Assembly (NCBI GenBank): GCA_002382735.1
Contig: DFZN01000019.1
Span: forward strand, 1-39,700
Length of the DNA stretch: 39,700 nt
From: a bacterium UBP11_UBA4055
GTDB lineage: Bacteria > UBA4055
Direction of reading: 5' to 3'
Both the position numbers and the translations under genes were made by a program. A model generated the notes under the pieces. That model saw only the letters and a program-made list of their open reading frames with translations, was not told the origin of the DNA and searched no databases. Positions 33,065-39,700 of the stretch are shown piece after piece; positions within the stretch are counted from its first letter, which is position 1; each line of letters begins with the position of its first letter.

Positions 33065-34255
33065 CTATTCGACTATCTGCGCAACAGCGCCGGCTCCGAT
33101 CGTTTTTCCGCCTTCTCTGATCGCGAACCTAAGTCCGTGCTCCATAGCGACAGGGTAGATCAGAGTAACATTGATCTCTGTGTTGTCGCCGGGCATGATC
33201 ATCTCTACACCCTCGTTCAGAGCAATTGAACCGGTCACGTCAGTTGTTCTGAAATAGAATTGAGGTCTGTAATTGTTGAAGAAAGGTTTGTGCCTTCCGC
33301 CCTCTTTTTCCGTCAGAACATAAACCTCTGCCTTGAACTTTGTGTGAGGAGTTACAGATCCGGGCTTGATCACACACATACCCCTTTCGATATCTTTCTT
33401 GTCAATACCTCTGAGAAGAAGACCGACATTATCTCCGGCTTCTCCCTGATCAAGAAGCTTTCTGAACATCTCGACACCGGTACAAACAGACTTTCTCTTT
33501 TCTGCCGTAAGTCCGATTATCTCGACTTCTTCACCGACCTTGATCGTACCTCTCTCAATCCTTCCTGTAGCTACCGTACCTCTTCCTGTAATTGAAAAAA
33601 CATCCTCAACGGGCATGAGGAAAGGCTTTTCCGTTTCCCTTACAGGAGTAGGAATGTAGCTGTCAACTGCATCCATCAGCTCGATGATACATTTGGTTTT
33701 TTCCGGATCTTCAGGATGTTCCATAGCACTTAGTGCCGAACCCATGATAAAAGGAACATCTTCAGGGAATTTGTACAGTTCGAGAAGTTCTCTGACTTCC
33801 ATCTCAACCAGATCAATGATCTCAGGATCGTCAACCAGGTCAACTTTGTTCATGAATACAACAAGGTAAGGAACATTCACCTGTCTTGCAAGAAGGATAT
33901 GCTCTCTTGTCTGAGGCATAGGTCCGTCAGCTGCGGATACTACCAGGATAGCTCCGTCCATCTGGGCGGCTCCCGTAACCATGTTCTTAACATAGTCTGC
34001 GTGACCGGGACAGTCAACATGCGCATAGTGTCTTTTGCTTGTTTCGTATTCGATGTGAGCGGTATTAATCGTAATACCCCTTTCTTTTTCTTCCGGAGCC
34101 TTGTCAATTTCGTCAAACGCCATGATTTTAGATCCGGTCAGCTTGTTGAGAACCAGTGTTATTGCCGCAGTCAATGTGGTCTTACCGTGGTCAACATGAC
34201 CTATCGTTCCGATGTTAACATGCGGTTTGGTCCTTTCATATTTTTCCTTAGCCAT
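33065..34255 (-). CDS. tuf: Elongation factor Tu
   Basis: The 396-residue GTPase delivers aminoacyl-tRNA to the ribosome. G1 is GHVDHGKTTLT, the switch I region has ERGITINTAHIEY, G3 DCPGHADY, G4 NKVD and G5 SALSA. Domains 2 and 3 are complete, ending RFAIREGGKTIGAGAVAQIV. It starts 28 bases after fusA with GGAGG at good spacing. Confidence 0.99.
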   Translation of the reverse strand: MAKEKYERTKPHVNIGTIGHVDHGKTTLTAAITLVLNKLTGSKIMAFDEIDKAPEEKERGITINTAHIEYETSKRHYAHVDCPGHADYVKNMVTGAAQMDGAILVVSAADGPMPQTREHILLARQVNVPYLVVFMNKVDLVDDPEIIDLVEMEVRELLELYKFPEDVPFIMGSALSAMEHPEDPEKTKCIIELMDAVDSYIPTPVRETEKPFLMPVEDVFSITGRGTVATGRIERGTIKVGEEVEIIGLTAEKRKSVCTGVEMFRKLLDQGEAGDNVGLLLRGIDKKDIERGMCVIKPGSVTPHTKFKAEVYVLTEKEGGRHKPFFNNYRPQFYFRTTDVTGSIALNEGVEMIMPGDNTEINVTLIYPVAMEHGLRFAIREGGKTIGAGAVAQIVE

Positions 34256-34283
34256 TCAATACCTCCGTTTGTAGACTTAAATT

Positions 34284-36359
34284 TTAGCTGTTGTAAACAT
34301 AACCGAATTTTTTGAGGGTTTTTTTGGTCTCATCTTCGGTCATAGCCACAAATTCTTTAAATTCCATTGATGATGACGCCCTTCCCTGGGACAGGTTTCT
34401 CAATCTGTTCGTGTAACCGAACATCTCTGAAAGGGGAACAGTAGCTCTGATTATCTGATAATCATTCTTGAGCACAAGATCATCAACCTTTCCTCTTCTG
34501 GCATTAATGTCGCCCGTGAGCACTCCGACATATGACAGAGGGGTATGTATATCGACCTTCATTACAGGTTCGAGAAGGACTGTACCTGTTTTTGAAGCCG
34601 CTTCTTTAAATGCGAGACTGCCGCAGGTCTTGAAAGCCATTTCTGATGAATCCACCGGATGGAATGAACCGTCGAGCAGCTCAACTCTTACATCAAGTAT
34701 CGGATAGCCCGCTATAGGTCCTGAAGTCATTGCGTCTTTTACACCCGACTCGATCGCAGGTATATATTCTTTTGGTATGCGTCCGCCCGTTACCTTATTA
34801 ATGAACATGAAACCTGAGTTCGGTTCACCGGGACCGATGTTCATTACAGCATGAGCGAACTGACCCTTACCTCCGGTCTGTTTTGCGTGTTTGTAATCGA
34901 TCCTGATCTCTTTCTTGAGTCTCTCTTTGTATGCGACCTGAGGAGCTCCGACATTGACTGAAAGGCCGAATTCTCTTTTCAGCCTGTCTATGATTATATC
35001 CAGATGAAGCTCACCCATACCGGATATTATGGTCTGTCCTGTCTCTTCATTGAATTTGATCACGAATGTGGGGTCTTCTTCTGACAGTTTAAGGAGCGAG
35101 TCTGTGAGCTTGTCTGAATCCATTTTGGATTTTGGTTCTATAGCCTGATGCACGACCGGAATCGGGAATTTAAGCGTTTCAAAACGTATTCTCTTATTAT
35201 TGTCGCACAGAGTATCACCGGTTCTTGTTGATTTGAGCCCGACAACCGCTACAATATCTCCCGCCTGACAGAACTCAAGGTCCTCTCTTTTGTTAGACAT
35301 CATTCTCAGAATTCTTCCGAAGCGTTCTTTCTTCATATTATGCGAATTCACAACCGCATCGCCTACCTTAGCCTTCCCAGAATATATTCTCAGGTATATC
35401 AGCTTTCCCACATAAGGGTCGGTCATAACCTTGAAAGCATATCCGGAGAAAGGTTCATCCGGAGACGGTTTTCTGTATATCACCTCATCAGTATCGGCCT
35501 TAAAGCCGGAATATTCTTTCGTATCAAGCGGGGAAGGAAGGTAGTCTATCACACCGTCAAGAAGAGCCTGAACTCCTTTGTTCTTGAATGAGGAACCGCA
35601 GAATACGGGAACGATCTTCAGATCAAGCGTGGCTTTTCTCAAAGCTCTCTTTATCCTCTCAGAGGAAATTTCTTTTCCTTCAAGAAAAAGCTCCATCATT
35701 TCGTCATCGTAATCTGAAATTGATTCGAGCATGATCTCCCTGTAACGCCTCGTGATCCCTTCAAGATCCTCCGGAATGTCTATCTCTTCGAATATCAGAC
35801 CGTCATCCTGTTTGTACATTCTCGCTTTCAGCCTTATAAGATCTATCACTCCGGCGAACATTTCTCCGGTTCCGACAGGGATCTGAACCGCTATCGGATG
35901 AGCTCCGAGCCTTTCTACTATCATGTCAAGAACATTATAAAAATCAGCCCCTACCCTGTCCATCTTGTTGACGAACGCGATCCTGGGTACTTTGTAGTGA
36001 TTTGCCTGTCTCCAGACAGTTTCAGACTGAGGTTCGACCCCGCCTACTCCGCAGAAAAGAGCTATAGCTCCGTCAAGTACTCTGAGCGACCTTTCCACTT
36101 CGACAGTAAAATCTACATGCCCGGGCGTATCAATAATATTGATCGAGTGATCTTTCCATTCGCATGTAGTGGCGGCTGAAGTGATCGTAATTCCCCTTTC
36201 CTGCTCCTGGGGCATCCAGTCCATTACGGCCGTACCTTCGTGAACCTCTCCAACCTTATGTACCTTTCCTGTATAGAAAAGAATCCTTTCGGTAGTAGTG
36301 GTCTTACCGGCGTCAATATGGGCCATGATCCCGATATTTCTGAGTCTGTCAAGGGTCAT
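34284..36359 (-). CDS. fusA: Elongation factor G
   Basis: I choose ATG at 36359 (691 residues, MTLDRLRNIGIMAHIDAGKT); a TTG reading to 36386 would overlap rpsG and add residues foreign to the family. G1 AHIDAGKTTTTERIL, switch MDWMPQEQERGITITSA, G3 DTPGHVDFT and G4 NKMDR are present, and all five domains are represented to the C-terminal GRASSSMEFKEFVAM. It drives translocation. The ribosome-binding site is weak (AGAA), suggesting coupling to rpsG just upstream. Confidence 0.98.
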   Translation of the reverse strand: MTLDRLRNIGIMAHIDAGKTTTTERILFYTGKVHKVGEVHEGTAVMDWMPQEQERGITITSAATTCEWKDHSINIIDTPGHVDFTVEVERSLRVLDGAIALFCGVGGVEPQSETVWRQANHYKVPRIAFVNKMDRVGADFYNVLDMIVERLGAHPIAVQIPVGTGEMFAGVIDLIRLKARMYKQDDGLIFEEIDIPEDLEGITRRYREIMLESISDYDDEMMELFLEGKEISSERIKRALRKATLDLKIVPVFCGSSFKNKGVQALLDGVIDYLPSPLDTKEYSGFKADTDEVIYRKPSPDEPFSGYAFKVMTDPYVGKLIYLRIYSGKAKVGDAVVNSHNMKKERFGRILRMMSNKREDLEFCQAGDIVAVVGLKSTRTGDTLCDNNKRIRFETLKFPIPVVHQAIEPKSKMDSDKLTDSLLKLSEEDPTFVIKFNEETGQTIISGMGELHLDIIIDRLKREFGLSVNVGAPQVAYKERLKKEIRIDYKHAKQTGGKGQFAHAVMNIGPGEPNSGFMFINKVTGGRIPKEYIPAIESGVKDAMTSGPIAGYPILDVRVELLDGSFHPVDSSEMAFKTCGSLAFKEAASKTGTVLLEPVMKVDIHTPLSYVGVLTGDINARRGKVDDLVLKNDYQIIRATVPLSEMFGYTNRLRNLSQGRASSSMEFKEFVAMTEDETKKTLKKFGYVYNS

Positions 36360-36366
36360 AATTCTT

Positions 36367-36840
36367 TTAGAACCTGAAATGAGCAAAAGCTTTGTTGGCT
36401 TCTGCCATTTTGTGCATGTCTTCCTTTTTCTTTATAGATGCGCCTTCGTTCTTGTAGGCCGCCATGAGCTCGTCTGCGAGTTTTACGGACATTGATTTGC
36501 CGCTTCTCTTTCTGGAGTTCGCTATGACCCACCTTATTGCAAGAGCTTCTTTTCTTTCGCCTCTGATCTCAAGAGGTACCTGAACATTCGCTCCGCCGAT
36601 CCTTCTCGATTTTACTTCAAGAACCGGTTTCACATTCTCGATAGCCTGCCTGAAAACCTCATTGCCTTTTTTGCCTTTCTCTTTCTGCTCTATTATATCC
36701 ATTGCTGAATAGAATATGCCTTCGGAGATGGCTTTCTTGCCGCTTTTCATCATATTGTTGATGAAACGGGCTATAACCAGATCCTTAAACATCGGATCTG
36801 GCAGGATTTTTCTTTTGATTGCCTTGGATCTTCTGGACAT
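36367..36840 (-). CDS. rpsG: Ribosomal protein uS7
   Basis: The 157-residue protein opens with MSRRSKAIKRKILPDPMFKD and includes VKPVLEVKSRRIGGANVQVP and the C-terminal segment HKMAEANKAFAHFRF. It organises the 30S head and contacts E-site tRNA. Seven bases separate it from fusA; in E. coli, S7 regulates this operon. Confidence 0.98.
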   Translation of the reverse strand: MSRRSKAIKRKILPDPMFKDLVIARFINNMMKSGKKAISEGIFYSAMDIIEQKEKGKKGNEVFRQAIENVKPVLEVKSRRIGGANVQVPLEIRGERKEALAIRWVIANSRKRSGKSMSVKLADELMAAYKNEGASIKKKEDMHKMAEANKAFAHFRF

Positions 36841-36857
36841 TTAATTCCTCTGTTCGT

Positions 36858-37232
36858 TTACTTTTTTGGCATCTTAGCCCCGTACTTGGAACGGGCTCTC
36901 AGTCTTCCGGTAACGCCTGCGGCGTCCTGGGTTCCCCTGATGATGTGATATCTCACACCCGGGAGATCTTTTACTCTTCCGCCTCTGATAAGTACGACGG
37001 CGTGTTCCTGCAGATTGTGTCCCTCGCCGGGTATGTAAGCCCACACCTCCATCGAGTTGGAAAGCCTTATCCTCGCCACTTTTCTGAGCGCGGAATTAGG
37101 TTTCTTTGGCGTCATTGTTGTTATCTTTGTACAGACGCCTCTTTTTTGTGGACAACCCTGCATGGCAGGAGATTTAGTTTTCTTCTTGATAGCTTGTCTA
37201 CCAAATCTCACTAATTGGTTGATTGTCGGCAT
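36858..37232 (-). CDS. rpsL: Ribosomal protein uS12
   Basis: The 124-residue protein reads MPTINQLVRFGRQAIKKKTK and CPQKRGVCTKITTMTPKKPN. The decoding-centre lysine in TPKKPNS and the later GGRVKDLPGVRYH loop are wild type, so no sign of streptomycin resistance. It heads the superoperon, with GGAGAA before ATG and a promoter about 130 bases upstream. Confidence 0.98.
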   Translation of the reverse strand: MPTINQLVRFGRQAIKKKTKSPAMQGCPQKRGVCTKITTMTPKKPNSALRKVARIRLSNSMEVWAYIPGEGHNLQEHAVVLIRGGRVKDLPGVRYHIIRGTQDAAGVTGRLRARSKYGAKMPKK

Positions 37233-37362
37233 TAACTTTCTCCAATATAATCTTTTCTATGTTAATAGTATCATTTCTGAACCGTCCCACTCTCTACAAA
37301 ACTCAGGCACTGAATCACGCTTATTTTTATTGCGCGAAAGCCCTGCGATTTTGCGGAAAACG

Positions 37363-37391
37363 AATATAACAATATTAAATTTCAAAGTCAA
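37363..37391 (-). promoter_or_regulatory. Promoter of the ribosomal superoperon
   Basis: On the minus strand, TTGACT (37391-37386), an exact 17-base spacer, then TATATT (37368-37363). This is the best sigma-70-like site in the window. The predicted start is near 37356, leaving a leader of roughly 120 bases before rpsL. The leader has no stem with a T-run that I would call an attenuator. Confidence 0.75.
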
Positions 37392-37425
37392 TATCTTTTT
37401 TTTAAAAAAACGCTTTATTTTTAAA

Positions 37426-38859
37426 TTATTTGTCAAGTTCTGTCACATCTGTTCCGGGAAAATAAAATTCCAGGATATCGTCGAAATTACTTCCCTTATC
37501 CGCCATACCGCACGCGCCTATCTGACACATACCTGTCCCGTGACCGAAACCCGCTCCTCTGAAAACGAATTCTGAAGGGTATCCGCTTTTATCTGAATTA
37601 TTCTTTTCAACATAAAAATTTCCGCTGTAAAGGGGAGGTTTTGAAAGTTTCTGCCTGATATTTAATTCCTTATTTATATCCAGCGATCCGGATGAACCGG
37701 TAACTCTGACGGTTATCGCTTTTCCTGAAGGTCCTCTTGAGATCACGGATATGTCTTTCAGTTTTCCGATATTCTTTCCGGTCGTCGATCTTATGATCGA
37801 TTCGAGTTTTTCCCTTGTGTATCTTTTCTCCCACCTGAAATATTTTTTTGCGAAGGCAAGCTTGCTTCCGGACTGTTTATTGTTAAGATTGCAGTATGAA
37901 TCGGGAGTTGAGTTGATCCACTTTCTGAAATTATTCTCGTTCTTAAGATCTCCGTAACTGAAACTTCCTGATTGCGAACATGGTTTAGCCTTGAGATACG
38001 GCAGTGCGGCGGAACTCCATACTACATCGTTAGATTCAAGATAACCACCGCAGACTGAATGGAAAAGCGCCTCGACCGGTTTCCCTTTATATGTAAGGAT
38101 AAGGCCTCTGGTCTCATCGACCGCCCTGCTTGTCGGCTCGGTTATCTTGTCGATCCCTGTGTAAACCTGACTGTAAACATCGCTGGTGAGCGAATAAGGC
38201 TTATCTTTGTATTTTCTGCCGACCTTGGAGAATACATTGGTCCTTGCGAGTATGGCCTGGGCCTTCAGAGCCTCCATCGGGGATTCCGAAGACATTTCTG
38301 AAGGAACGACTCCGTACAGGTACTGCTCGATGCCTACTTCATTGACGACCGTTATCTTTCCTCCGATATTCAGAAATTCAATATCACCTTTGTAGCTTCT
38401 CGATCTTGTATTTTCCCAGTGCCATCCTTTCCCTGACTGCACCTTGCCTATTTTAACATAGGACGAAATTTGATCAGGCCTGAATATGAGATCGTTTTCA
38501 ACCCTGATCGTTTCGCCGGTATCGGTGTTCTCGAAGACCAGTTCATGTCCCTGGTCAGTTATCTTCCAGCTGCCCTGCGATTTCTTTTTTGTGAATATGA
38601 TTTTACCTTTGCTCGAGATCGTAAAAAGACCCGAACAGCTGAATAATATCTCGTTCTCACCCTCCATGATCCCGACCCTGACGGAGACTTTTTTCTCAGG
38701 CAGTACAACTGTCACAGGCTCAACTGCTTCTTTTTTTTCTTCAGCGACGCTCATTTCAGAAATTATCTTTTCAGTTATGGGTACGCCTTTCTCCCTGGCT
38801 ACGGGAGTACAGCCTGTAAATACCATTATCATGATCAGTGCGGTCAGTATAATCTTCAT
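37426..38859 (-). CDS. SpoIID/LytB-domain lipoprotein
   Basis: ATG at 38859 (477 residues) has AAAGGA seven bases upstream and gives a lipoprotein signal peptide (KIILTALIMIMVFTGC, Cys17 as lipid anchor). The SpoIID domain follows: VGIEQYLYGVVPSEMSSESP with the catalytic-type Glu of PSEM (about residue 188), KAQAILARTN, FHSVCGGYLESNDVVW and GAGFGHGTGMCQIGACGMA near the C-terminus. SpoIID is a lytic transglycosylase acting on stem-peptide-free glycan in spore formers; Gram-negative homologues are probably wall hydrolases for growth or division. Not evidence of sporulation. A longer start at 38907 overlaps the response-regulator gene and spoils the signal peptide. Confidence 0.9.
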   Translation of the reverse strand: MKIILTALIMIMVFTGCTPVAREKGVPITEKIISEMSVAEEKKEAVEPVTVVLPEKKVSVRVGIMEGENEILFSCSGLFTISSKGKIIFTKKKSQGSWKITDQGHELVFENTDTGETIRVENDLIFRPDQISSYVKIGKVQSGKGWHWENTRSRSYKGDIEFLNIGGKITVVNEVGIEQYLYGVVPSEMSSESPMEALKAQAILARTNVFSKVGRKYKDKPYSLTSDVYSQVYTGIDKITEPTSRAVDETRGLILTYKGKPVEALFHSVCGGYLESNDVVWSSAALPYLKAKPCSQSGSFSYGDLKNENNFRKWINSTPDSYCNLNNKQSGSKLAFAKKYFRWEKRYTREKLESIIRSTTGKNIGKLKDISVISRGPSGKAITVRVTGSSGSLDINKELNIRQKLSKPPLYSGNFYVEKNNSDKSGYPSEFVFRGAGFGHGTGMCQIGACGMADKGSNFDDILEFYFPGTDVTELDK

Positions 38860-38899
38860 CTGATTTTCCTTTGAGGGAAAAGGGGAAGGGCAGAAATAA

Positions 38900-39277
38900 T
38901 TACTCATACTGGTTGAGCTGCTGTATCCTTTTTAGTATCAGCAGCAGCTCTTTATTTCTGAAAGGTTTGGTTATATATCCGTCTGCGCCCAGATTAAGTG
39001 CTTCTGTTGTGGTATATTCCTCTGCAAAACCGGTCATTATTACTGCGGATATATCATTGTGTTTTTCTTTTATTATTCTCAGAAGTTCAAGCCCGTCCAT
39101 TTCAGGCATTTTCATATCTGTAATAACGAGATCTATCTGGTTTGATTCGATTATCTCAATGGCTTCTTTACCGCTATTGGCCGTAAAACATTTATATTCT
39201 TTTTCCTCAAAAAAGGTCTTAAGCATTTTGAGCATATTCTCTTCATCGTCAACAATAAGTATCCTGAATTCTTTCAT
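38900..39277 (-). CDS. Single-domain (CheY-like) response regulator
   Basis: ATG at 39277 (125 residues, MKEFRILIVDDEENML) follows AAGGA by eight bases; longer readings are not family-like. The receiver fold is complete: acidic pocket Asp10-Asp11, phosphorylated Asp54 in VITDMKMPEMDG, Thr in VIMTGF and Lys in YITKPF. No output domain, so it acts by protein contact or as a relay. No histidine kinase is in the window. It ends 40 bases before the SpoIID-type gene. Confidence 0.93.
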   Translation of the reverse strand: MKEFRILIVDDEENMLKMLKTFFEEKEYKCFTANSGKEAIEIIESNQIDLVITDMKMPEMDGLELLRIIKEKHNDISAVIMTGFAEEYTTTEALNLGADGYITKPFRNKELLLILKRIQQLNQYE

Positions 39278-39378
39278 AATGCCTGTCCTTTTGTGTAATT
39301 TAGTACTATAACCGGCAACGGCCCTCCGATACTTCAATAATATAAAGACCCTTGAACGACAAATCAATAGAAAAAGGA

Positions 39379-39700
39379 TTAAATTCTGAGAAACCCGAAT
39401 TTATTTCTCATTCTGTTGAAGAGAATCAATATTAACCCGGCCGTCAGAGCACCGGTTACCCAGCCTCCGAGTATATCTGAAGGATAATGAACGCCAAGAT
39501 AAGGTCTTGAAATTCCTATAATCAATACCGTGATCGTAAGCACAGATATAAGTTTTTTATAGAAGTACCCGAATATTATTGCGGCGGATATAGAATTGGA
39601 GGCATGAGAGGATACGAATGAAAATGACGATTTATAGGACGATATCCCGTCCGTTAAGACCCATATACCTGACTTTACTTTGTAAAAAAACAATCCTTCA
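39379..39700 (-). CDS. PAP2-family membrane phosphatase, 3' part only
   Basis: The reading frame is open to the window edge, so this is the C-terminal part (about 106 codons). PAP2 motif 2 is seen as FVSSHASNS with its His, and motif 3 as SRPYLGVHYPSDILGG with Arg, His and Asp. Two or three membrane helices surround them. Such enzymes dephosphorylate undecaprenyl diphosphate or phospholipids at the outer face of the inner membrane; which substrate applies cannot be told from this fragment. Confidence 0.9.
   Translation of the reverse strand, partial: EGLFFYKVKSGIWVLTDGISSYKSSFSFVSSHASNSISAAIIFGYFYKKLISVLTITVLIIGISRPYLGVHYPSDILGGWVTGALTAGLILILFNRMRNKFGFLRI

Noticed and set aside
37426..38859. 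The SpoIID protein as evidence for sporulation
   Set aside because: SpoIID/LytB domains are widespread in non-sporulating Gram-negatives and no other sporulation gene is present.
1..39700. CRISPR array, prophage, rRNA genes or integrase
   Set aside because: I saw no regular short repeats with unique spacers, no phage structural genes, no rRNA sequence and no recombinase.

Overview
The window reads as part of a chromosome from a Gram-negative bacterium. It encodes an OmpA-family outer-membrane protein with thrombospondin type-3 repeats, a lipoprotein with a clear lipobox, and secreted or membrane-anchored SUMF1/FGE-fold proteins. These traits, with caspase-FGE architecture, suggest the Fibrobacterota-Chlorobiota-Bacteroidota (FCB) side of the tree or an uncultured candidate phylum near it. 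That placement is inference; I cannot assign a species. Every gene I accept lies on the minus strand except one AT-rich restriction-modification gene on the plus strand.

Right to left, in the direction of transcription: a partial PAP2-type phosphatase at the edge, a single-domain response regulator and a SpoIID/LytB lipoprotein (37.4-39.7 kb). Then comes an unbroken run of about 19 kb holding the str, S10, spc and alpha operon genes (rpsL to rplQ, 18.6-37.2 kb), including a 37-codon rpmJ. A good sigma-70-like promoter precedes it, and a tRNA-Pro followed by a hairpin terminator closes it. Next are a zinc-ribbon/TM/FGE-fold protein, a family-4 uracil-DNA glycosylase and NAD-dependent DNA ligase LigA (14.4-18.4 kb).

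From 14.4 down to 8.5 kb lie an OmpA/TSP3 protein and three genes that look like a non-standard Hsp70 system: a GrpE-like protein with a long coiled-coil N-terminus, a TPR protein with a J-like C-terminus lacking HPD, and an Hsp70 whose lid is replaced by a roughly 400-residue acidic tail. pyrR, pyrB and pyrC follow, with a terminator hairpin starting one base after the pyrR stop codon.

The left 5.6 kb is accessory. A decayed FGE-domain paralogue lies directly behind pyrC. Beside it is a fused nuclease-methyltransferase-specificity gene bounded by perfect 16-bp inverted repeats. Last is a secreted caspase-coiled coil-FGE protein. The 3' end of that gene has the signature of a diversity-generating retroelement (DGR) variable region: codons of the form NNC where the family template has AAC, GC-rich surroundings and an adenine-free 3' stretch. 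No reverse transcriptase or template repeat is in the window; they would be expected just beyond position 1 or elsewhere in the genome. A caspase effector joined to a hypermutable binding domain is the most striking system here; the divergent Hsp70 triad is second.
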